Origin: Pandoraea capi
GTDB lineage: Bacteria > Pseudomonadota > Gammaproteobacteria > Burkholderiales > Burkholderiaceae
DNA: 64,000 nucleotides
Reading direction: 5' to 3'
Assembly (NCBI RefSeq): GCF_902459735.1
Contig: NZ_CABPRV010000008.1
Coordinates: forward strand, 186,001 to 250,000
Positions within the stretch are counted from its first letter, which is position 1; each line of letters starts with the position of its first letter. Both the position numbers and the translations under genes were made by a program. The notes beneath the pieces are model-generated. The model saw only the letters and a program-made list of their open reading frames with translations. It was not told the origin of the DNA and made no database searches. This document shows positions 58,448-64,000 of the stretch, piece after piece.

Positions 58448-58478
58448 ACGACAACACCCGCTCGCGGCGGGTGTTGTC
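58448..58478. terminator. Strong hairpin after the small gene, convergent with hemY
   Basis: A perfect 13-bp stem (CGACAACACCCGC / GCGGGTGTTGTCG) with a five-base loop begins at the base after the small gene's stop and ends 24 bases before the hemY stop. It shares the ACACCCGC / GCGGGTGT core with the hairpin about 340 bases upstream. There is no T-run. Confidence 0.6.
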
Positions 58479-58502
58479 GGTCAACCATGGGCGCTCTGTA
58501 TC

Positions 58503-59675
58503 TCAAGCCGTGGCGCAGGCCCGGTAGTGACGATTGGCCTGATCCATCTGCCCCAGCCCTTCGAAGAGCTGCGCCAGCGACAGATGCAGACGCTGCTGCA
58601 AATGCCGGTCGTCGGTGTGACGCAATGCGCCTTCGAGGAACGTCTGCGCCTTGCCCCACAACCGCTGGTGCTGGCACAGCTTGCCCAGCGCGTAGAGCAG
58701 ATCGGGATCGTTCGGATGCCGCTGCTGCCAGGCTTCGGCCTTCTGGATGAGCGGCAGGGCGTCGCCGCCCGCGCACTCGGCGTAGCGACGCAGCAAGCGC
58801 GCGTCCCAATGCTCGGCCAACGCCGCTTCGACGATATCGCGCGCTTCACGCGGACGGTCCAGCGAAATCAGCAGTTCGGCGGCGACATCCGCGATACGCG
58901 CCGACGTGCGGGCATCCGCCGGCAACTCGTGCCAGCACTTGAGCAGCGCATCCGCATCGTGACGATGGTCGCGCAGAATGCCTTCGCTGGCCGTCTGCTT
59001 GAGCTTGGCTGCCAGCGCCGGATGCAACGCTTCACGCTTTTCGAGCATCTTGAGCAGGTTCAGCACCTCGGGCCAGTGCTTGAGATGCTGATGCGCACGC
59101 AATGCCACGAGCTGCGCCTGCATGCGTCGCGCGCCCTGCGCACGCATCTCGGTCAGCGCATCGAGCGCGCCTTGTGCATCACGATTGTCGACACGCAACT
59201 CGGCCGTCTGCAACAAGCGTGCCTCTTCCAGATTCGCGCCCTGCGCTTCGGCCAGCCACGTATCGCGACGCGCGAACTCGCGCATGCGATGCGCCGCACG
59301 CGCACCGATGATCGCGGCCACACCACGATTGTCGTCTTGCTCCGCCGCTTCGCGCGCCGCCTTTTCCGCACGCGTGTAACGTCCGGCGAAGAGGTTCGCC
59401 ACCGCGTCGCGCAGCGCAATGTTCGCGCGACGGCTGCGTTGGCGATTGCGGTACGCGGCGACACGTTCCGGCATCTTGTAGATGTTGCGCAAGATCCGAA
59501 TGATGACGTACAGCGCAACGAACAGGGCCAGCAGCGCCAGCACGAACAGGTTCAGCGATACGTCCACCCGGTACGGCGGCACCAGCATCACCACCTGCCC
59601 GTGATTGAACGTGGCCAGTACGGCAAAGCCGGCCGCCACCGCGAACAGGAGCGTCAACCAGATCAGTCCTCGCAT
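58503..59675 (-). CDS. hemY: HemY-like TPR membrane protein of the heme operon
   Basis: The protein has 390 residues. Two N-terminal membrane helices (about residues 3-22 and 42-62) carry the HemY N-domain, and the rest is TPR-like (for example FLEGALRHTDDRHLQQRLHLSLAQLF). This is the proteobacterial HemY of the hemCDXY operon, not the protoporphyrinogen oxidase of the same name. Its molecular role is unsettled; it probably scaffolds heme-pathway enzymes at the inner membrane. Confidence 0.92.
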   Translation of the reverse strand: MRGLIWLTLLFAVAAGFAVLATFNHGQVVMLVPPYRVDVSLNLFVLALLALFVALYVIIRILRNIYKMPERVAAYRNRQRSRRANIALRDAVANLFAGRYTRAEKAAREAAEQDDNRGVAAIIGARAAHRMREFARRDTWLAEAQGANLEEARLLQTAELRVDNRDAQGALDALTEMRAQGARRMQAQLVALRAHQHLKHWPEVLNLLKMLEKREALHPALAAKLKQTASEGILRDHRHDADALLKCWHELPADARTSARIADVAAELLISLDRPREARDIVEAALAEHWDARLLRRYAECAGGDALPLIQKAEAWQQRHPNDPDLLYALGKLCQHQRLWGKAQTFLEGALRHTDDRHLQQRLHLSLAQLFEGLGQMDQANRHYRACATA

Positions 59676-59685
59676 GCCCGGCTCC

Positions 59686-60849
59686 TTACGGCTTTTCCTT
59701 GACGTCCTTGACCTGACCGATGGCGGTCAGGCTGGCGTCAAGGGTCGGCAGTTCGATGGTGCGCGAGCCTGAATCGACCTGGTCGAGCAACGTTTTGACG
59801 GCGGCGATGCGGCGCGACTTGGCGTCGAAGTACTTGTCGAGCGCGGCCTGCGCGACCAGCACGTCGCTATGCACCGCCGAGGCGTTGCGCGCGAGCAGCG
59901 CCAGTCGGGCGTTAAGCAGGCGCAGCTTGAGGTTCGCACGCAGGAAGGCGCCCTGCTCGGGCGCGACGAGCATCACGTCCGGATCGTCGAGACGCCGCAC
60001 CTGCACCAGTTGCTTGAGGCTGCCGAGCATCTCGCCGGACAGACGGTGCCAGGTGGCCGTCCAGCCGGTCTCGCCGGCACCGCTCGGGCCGCTGGCGTCC
60101 GTCTTCGGTGCGACGCGCTGTTCTTCGGCCTGCAACGGCAACGTGTCGATCATGGCGATGGCCTGATCGAGCTTGCCGGTCAGTTGCGGAAGATCGGCGG
60201 CGGGCACGGCCTTGAGGCGGTCGATGTCCTTCTTCAGGGCATCGCGCACGCCTGCGAGTTGCGGCGCGCCGGTGCGGGCCAGACGCGCATCGGCGCCCTC
60301 CAGCGCGATCAATGCCCCGCGCACGTTGCCCGTCAGTTGCAACTGTTGATTCGCACTCGTGACGATCTGCTCGGTCTCGGCGAGCACCCACTCGTCGCGG
60401 TTATGCGCCAGTTCCTGATAGAGCTGTTCGAGCGCGGCCTGCTGACTGCGCGAGTCGGACACACGGCCTTCCAGCGCGGTGAGCCGGTTCTGGAGGTCGC
60501 GCTGGTTATCGAGCGCCTGCGCGGTGCGCACCTGCGCCTGCATCACCTGCGAGTCGCCCGCCTGCTGACGGCGCGCCATTTCCTGCTGCACGCGGTCGAG
60601 CTTCTGGTTGAGCGACCAGCCGCCGATGCCCGCGCCGGCGGACACCAGCACGAACAGCAGCCACGGCAGCGCCGCCCCCGAACCGCGACGCTTCTGCGGT
60701 GGCTCGGGCGGTTGCCATGCCGGCGGACTGCCGGCGGCGCTATAGGTCGCCCCCGCGGCCGCGCCGCCGGTAGCGGGTGAATTCGCCGTCGTGCCGGTCG
60801 ACACCGACGGGTTCTGGGAAGACTCTGGAACGCGATTATCTGTCGTCAT
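59686..60849 (-). CDS. hemX: HemX-like protein of the heme operon
   Basis: The protein has 387 residues from [12 protein letters not shown] Pro/Ala/Ser/Gly-rich cytoplasmic start leads to one membrane helix (LPWLLFVLVSAGAGIGGW) and a long coiled coil (LDRVQQEMARRQQAGDSQ), and the HemX domain follows. It is often labelled uroporphyrinogen-III methyltransferase, but it has none of the SAM-methyltransferase motifs. Its start overlaps the end of hemD by 14 bases. Confidence 0.9.
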   Translation of the reverse strand: MTTDNRVPESSQNPSVSTGTTANSPATGGAAAGATYSAAGSPPAWQPPEPPQKRRGSGAALPWLLFVLVSAGAGIGGWSLNQKLDRVQQEMARRQQAGDSQVMQAQVRTAQALDNQRDLQNRLTALEGRVSDSRSQQAALEQLYQELAHNRDEWVLAETEQIVTSANQQLQLTGNVRGALIALEGADARLARTGAPQLAGVRDALKKDIDRLKAVPAADLPQLTGKLDQAIAMIDTLPLQAEEQRVAPKTDASGPSGAGETGWTATWHRLSGEMLGSLKQLVQVRRLDDPDVMLVAPEQGAFLRANLKLRLLNARLALLARNASAVHSDVLVAQAALDKYFDAKSRRIAAVKTLLDQVDSGSRTIELPTLDASLTAIGQVKDVKEKP

Positions 60850-61861
60850 GCTTGACTTGAATGGGATCCGCCCATGTTTTGAGTGCGGCCAGCAAGTTGT
60901 CGTCGCCGGGCGCGCACTGCGTAATCCTATCAAACCCCGCCGAGCGCGCGGCATCTGCGATGCGGGTATGCGAAGTAAAGCACGGTGCGGCAAGGATTTG
61001 GGCCAGCACTTGCGGGGTGCCCGGGGTATGCACGCCGTCACGGGTACCATAGCGCGCCGCGAGTAGCGTAGCGAGGTGCCGGACCGCTTCCGAGCTGGTC
61101 AGCACCCAGGCACACCGCTCGGCGCCATCGTGCGAGGCGAGCCGGGCTTCGAGCGCGGCCCAGGCCGCCGCATCGGGCGCGCGCGCACGACGCGTGTACG
61201 CGCTCACGATATCGAGCTGCGCGCCATTCGCCCGCAGCGTATCGGCCAGCAATTCGCGACCGCCGTCGCCCCGAACCAGCAGCACACGTCGCCCGGCAAG
61301 CGCCGGCAGATCGAGCGCCTCGAGCAACGCCTCGGAGTCGAAGCGCGCGTCGGGACCGCCCGGCGGCACGATGACACGATGTCCGGGCGACGCAATGCCG
61401 GCGTCGGCCAGCGCCTGCGCGCTGCCGGGGCCGACCACGGCCACGGGTAACGTTTGCGGCCAGCGCGCCCCCGCTTCACCCGCTCCCCTCACCTCGTCCG
61501 CGTTCGTCGTCCCGTCGCCGTTCGCCGGTTGCAGATACGTCAGTCGCGCGAGCGCATGCATGACAGCGTTGGGTGAGACGAATACGGCCAGCGCGTAAGA
61601 CGACAGCGACGCTAGCGCCGCGTCGAGCGCCGCCAGCGCTGCGGGATCGGCTTGCGCGGCAATGTGCAACAGCGGGAATTCGAGCGTATCGATCCCTTCG
61701 GCGTGCAGCGCACGGGCCAGCGTTTGGGCCTGCCCGTCCGGCCGGGTGAGGATCGCGCACGGTGCGGCGCTCACGGCCACAGTGCGCACGGACGTGGCAG
61801 GCGTACCCGCCGTAGCGGCCGAGTTCGGCGACGCCGGTGGCAGCGGTGCGCGCGGCGTCAA
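60836..61861 (-). CDS. hemD: Uroporphyrinogen-III synthase
   Basis: The protein has 341 residues, longer than E. coli HemD (246) because of an N-terminal Ala/Pro-rich tail of about 30 and an insertion in the first domain ([16 protein letters not shown]). It closes hydroxymethylbilane into uroporphyrinogen III. Family blocks are [55 protein letters not shown] and [12 protein letters not shown]. Its start overlaps hemC by four bases. Confidence 0.92.
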   Translation of the reverse strand: MTPRAPLPPASPNSAATAGTPATSVRTVAVSAAPCAILTRPDGQAQTLARALHAEGIDTLEFPLLHIAAQADPAALAALDAALASLSSYALAVFVSPNAVMHALARLTYLQPANGDGTTNADEVRGAGEAGARWPQTLPVAVVGPGSAQALADAGIASPGHRVIVPPGGPDARFDSEALLEALDLPALAGRRVLLVRGDGGRELLADTLRANGAQLDIVSAYTRRARAPDAAAWAALEARLASHDGAERCAWVLTSSEAVRHLATLLAARYGTRDGVHTPGTPQVLAQILAAPCFTSHTRIADAARSAGFDRITQCAPGDDNLLAALKTWADPIQVKHDDR

Positions 61862-62826
61862 ACGGCGGTGTCCTTCGGCTCGGACGGCGGCACCAGCGCC
61901 AACCCGCCCGCGTCGATCAGTTCCTGCGCCACGCGCTGCCCCAGCGCTTCAGCGCCGAACACGTCGCCCTGCGCCACCCGGGCAGAACCCGCCGCGCGCA
62001 GCACCGTCGCGCCGTCGGTCGAGGCGATGAACGCACGCAACGCCAGTTCCCCCTGCGGCGAGAATTCGGCGTACGCCCCCAAGGGCACCTGACACGAACC
62101 GCCGAGGGCACGCGACACGGCACGCTCGGCACTCACGGCCAGCGTAGTGTTGCCATCGTGCAACGGTGCGAGCCATTGCAGGATTTCGGGACGTCCGGCC
62201 CGCACTTCGATGCCCAATGCACCCTGACCGGCCGCCGGCAGGCTCGCATCGGTCGGAATGATCGCTCGGATGCGGCTGGCGAGCCCGAGGCGCTTGAGCC
62301 CTGCTGCGGCCAGGATGATGGCCGAGAAGTCACCCCGGTCGAGCTTGCCCAGGCGGGTATCGAGGTTGCCGCGCAACGGCGCGACCTTGAGATGGGGATA
62401 ACGGGTGCGCAGGCTGACTTCCCGGCGCAGGCTCGATGTGCCCACGACGGCCCCGGCGGGCAAGGCGTCGAGGCTGTCGTAATCGTTGCTCACGAAGGCG
62501 TCGCACGGGTCTTCGCGCTCGAGCACGGCCGCCAGCGTGAAGCCGTCCGGCAATTGCATCGGCACGTCCTTGAGCGAGTGAACGGCGAGATCGGCACGGC
62601 CGTCGGCCAGCGCCAGCTCGAGTTCCTTGACGAACAACCCCTTGCCACCGACCTTCGCGAGCGAGCGATCGAGAATTTGGTCACCGCGAGTGGTCATTCC
62701 GAGAATACTGACGTGACACTGCGGATATAATTTGTGCAGCGCGTCACGAACGTGTTCGGCTTGCCACATGGCGAGGCGGCTCTCGCGTGAAGCGATTACC
62801 AGGGTTTCAGGAGAAGCGAAGTTCAT
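61858..62826 (-). CDS. hemC: Porphobilinogen deaminase (hydroxymethylbilane synthase)
   Basis: The protein has 322 residues. It joins four porphobilinogens into hydroxymethylbilane. The dipyrromethane cofactor attaches to C245 ([14 protein letters not shown]. coli C242). The N-terminal block [17 protein letters not shown] and the arginine-rich [17 protein letters not shown] are intact. It is the first gene of hemCDXY and is divergent from ppc with a gap of 79 bases that must hold both promoters. Confidence 0.96.
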   Translation of the reverse strand: MNFASPETLVIASRESRLAMWQAEHVRDALHKLYPQCHVSILGMTTRGDQILDRSLAKVGGKGLFVKELELALADGRADLAVHSLKDVPMQLPDGFTLAAVLEREDPCDAFVSNDYDSLDALPAGAVVGTSSLRREVSLRTRYPHLKVAPLRGNLDTRLGKLDRGDFSAIILAAAGLKRLGLASRIRAIIPTDASLPAAGQGALGIEVRAGRPEILQWLAPLHDGNTTLAVSAERAVSRALGGSCQVPLGAYAEFSPQGELALRAFIASTDGATVLRAAGSARVAQGDVFGAEALGQRVAQELIDAGGLALVPPSEPKDTAV

Positions 62827-62905
62827 TCAGCAACCGCGTGAAGACCAAAAGAAAAAATGGTAACACGCTTGACCGGCCCGAACGGCTGGTCTCGAGAGGA
62901 GCGAC

Positions 62906-64000
62906 ATGAAGAGCAGCGCAAAGGCAAAAGCCCCGAAAGAGGGCCTGGCCAAGTCGGTCGGCAAGACGTCCCCCGCGAAGGCAGCACCCGCGGTTTCATC
63001 CCCCCCATCCCGCTCGCCACGTCCATCAGGTCAATCAAGTCCTGCCAAGACGGCGCGCACGGGTGCGACATCCGCCACAGCGGTCAAGGCCCCCCCATCC
63101 ACGGCAACGCCCAAGGTCCGTCGCTCGCGCGAGGACAAGGACGCCCCGCTGCGTGAGGACATCCGCTTCCTCGGCCGTCTGCTCGGCGACGTACTGCGCG
63201 AGCAACAGGGGAGCGACGCCTTCGATCTGGTCGAGACCATCCGTCAGAACGCCGTGCGCTTTCACCGCGAAGGCGACCGCAGCGCGGCCAGAGCGCTCGA
63301 CACGCTGCTCAACGGCCTGACCAACGAGAAGGCCATTCAGGTCGTGCGGGCGTTCAGCTACTTCTCGCATCTGGCCAATATTGCCGAGGATCGTCACCAC
63401 AACCGCCGCCGCCGCGTGCACGCGCTGGCCGGCAGCCGCCCCCAACCGGGCAGCCTGAGCGCCGCGCTGCAAAGCCTGAAGGACGCCGGGCGCGACGACC
63501 CCGCCACGCTGCAAGCTTTCTTCGCCAGCGCGCTCATCGTGCCGGTGCTCACCGCCCACCCGACCGAAGTTCAGCGCAAGAGCATTCTCGACGCCGAACG
63601 CGAAATCGCGCGCTTGCTCGAACACCGTGACGACGCCCTCACCGAACGCGAGTCGGCGCGCAACACGGAATCGATGCGCGCCTACGTCACCACGCTGTGG
63701 CAGACGCGCATGCTGCGCAGCTCGCGACTGACGGTGGCCGATGAAATCGAAAACGCGCTGTCGTACTACCGCAGCACGTTCCTGACGGAAATTCCCGCGC
63801 TGTATGACGACGTCGCCGCCGAGCTGCACGACGCCGTGCCGAGCGTGCGCTCCGAAGGTCTCGGGCGTTTCCTGCAAATGGGCAGCTGGATCGGCGGCGA
63901 TCGCGACGGCAACCCGAACGTCACCGCACAGACGCTGCAACTGGCGATCACGCGTCAGGCCACGGAAATCTTCGCGCACTACCTCGAACAGGTGCACTCG
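62906..64000 (+). CDS. ppc: Phosphoenolpyruvate carboxylase, N-terminal part (runs off the window)
   Basis: The frame is open from the ATG (GAGAGGAG upstream) to the window edge, giving 365 residues. PPC adds bicarbonate to PEP to refill oxaloacetate. The first active-site block VLTAHPTEVQRKS has the catalytic histidine at H218, and GSWIGGDRDGNPNV follows near 330. The first 80 or so residues are a Lys/Ser/Pro/Ala-rich extension before homology with E. coli PPC begins (REDIRFLGRLLGDVL). Divergence from hemC is a common order in the Burkholderiaceae. Confidence 0.93.
   Translation, partial: MKSSAKAKAPKEGLAKSVGKTSPAKAAPAVSSPPSRSPRPSGQSSPAKTARTGATSATAVKAPPSTATPKVRRSREDKDAPLREDIRFLGRLLGDVLREQQGSDAFDLVETIRQNAVRFHREGDRSAARALDTLLNGLTNEKAIQVVRAFSYFSHLANIAEDRHHNRRRRVHALAGSRPQPGSLSAALQSLKDAGRDDPATLQAFFASALIVPVLTAHPTEVQRKSILDAEREIARLLEHRDDALTERESARNTESMRAYVTTLWQTRMLRSSRLTVADEIENALSYYRSTFLTEIPALYDDVAAELHDAVPSVRSEGLGRFLQMGSWIGGDRDGNPNVTAQTLQLAITRQATEIFAHYLEQVHS

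Noticed and set aside
59686-60849. HemX as a true uroporphyrinogen-III methyltransferase
   Set aside because: It has a membrane helix and a coiled coil but none of the SAM-methyltransferase motifs.

Overview
The window is a high-GC chromosomal segment from a betaproteobacterium of the Burkholderiaceae, most like Pandoraea. The evidence is the conserved block ftsK-lolA-rarA-serS-tRNA-Ser, with trxB and an Smr gene divergent from ftsK, the glnB-nadE pair, and hemC-hemD-hemX-hemY divergent from ppc. The genus is inferred from gene order and protein style; no search was run. No rRNA, CRISPR array, intact insertion sequence or integrase was seen.

Left part (1-8.3 kb): the end of an MFS transporter, a galactonate-type dehydratase, a LysR regulator with a frameshift near its 3' end, and a polar amino-acid-type ABC uptake operon that contains an argininosuccinate-lyase paralog. 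A decayed MFS pseudogene follows.

Centre left (8.8-24.7 kb): an eleven-gene, same-strand operon that I read as a complete exopolysaccharide system. WecB makes UDP-ManNAc. An NfrB-type glycosyltransferase carrying a c-di-GMP-type MshEN tail polymerises it with a BcsB-like periplasmic partner. An NfrA-type TPR/beta-barrel protein exports it. AlgF-like and two AlgJ/AlgX-like proteins plus an MBOAT decorate it. An FkbH-like HAD enzyme with its own acyl carrier protein suggests an ACP-delivered acyl group such as glyceryl. A VOC protein ends the operon and a convergent lipoprotein of glycoside-hydrolase type (DUF4434-like) sits next to it. This resembles the N4 glycan receptor (NGR) pathway of E. 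coli with an added acylation module, and it is the best candidate for an undescribed system here. Between it and tRNA-Ser(CGA) lie a small lipoprotein gene and a LysR remnant, consistent with an accessory region on the 3' side of the tRNA.

Centre (26-40.3 kb): housekeeping genes (tRNA-Ser, serS, rarA, lolA, ftsK, trxB, Smr, a TRIC-type channel, glnB, nadE, an acyltransferase-like protein, ppa).

Right part (40.4-53.5 kb): a catabolic island. It holds an FMN 2-hydroxyacid dehydrogenase divergent from an IclR regulator, and a minus-strand operon of FAD-linked dehydrogenase, polyamine/opine-type ABC transporter (with fused permeases) and DapA-family lyase. An aldehyde dehydrogenase, an SDR and an ACS-family MFS transporter read the other way. 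Repeated AT-rich motifs in two of the divergent intergenic regions suggest shared control. A 14-TM drug-exporter-like protein follows.

The far right has three consecutive unrecognised genes (55.3-58.5 kb) with strong ribosome binding sites and look-alike hairpins, then hemYXDC and the start of ppc, which runs off the window.
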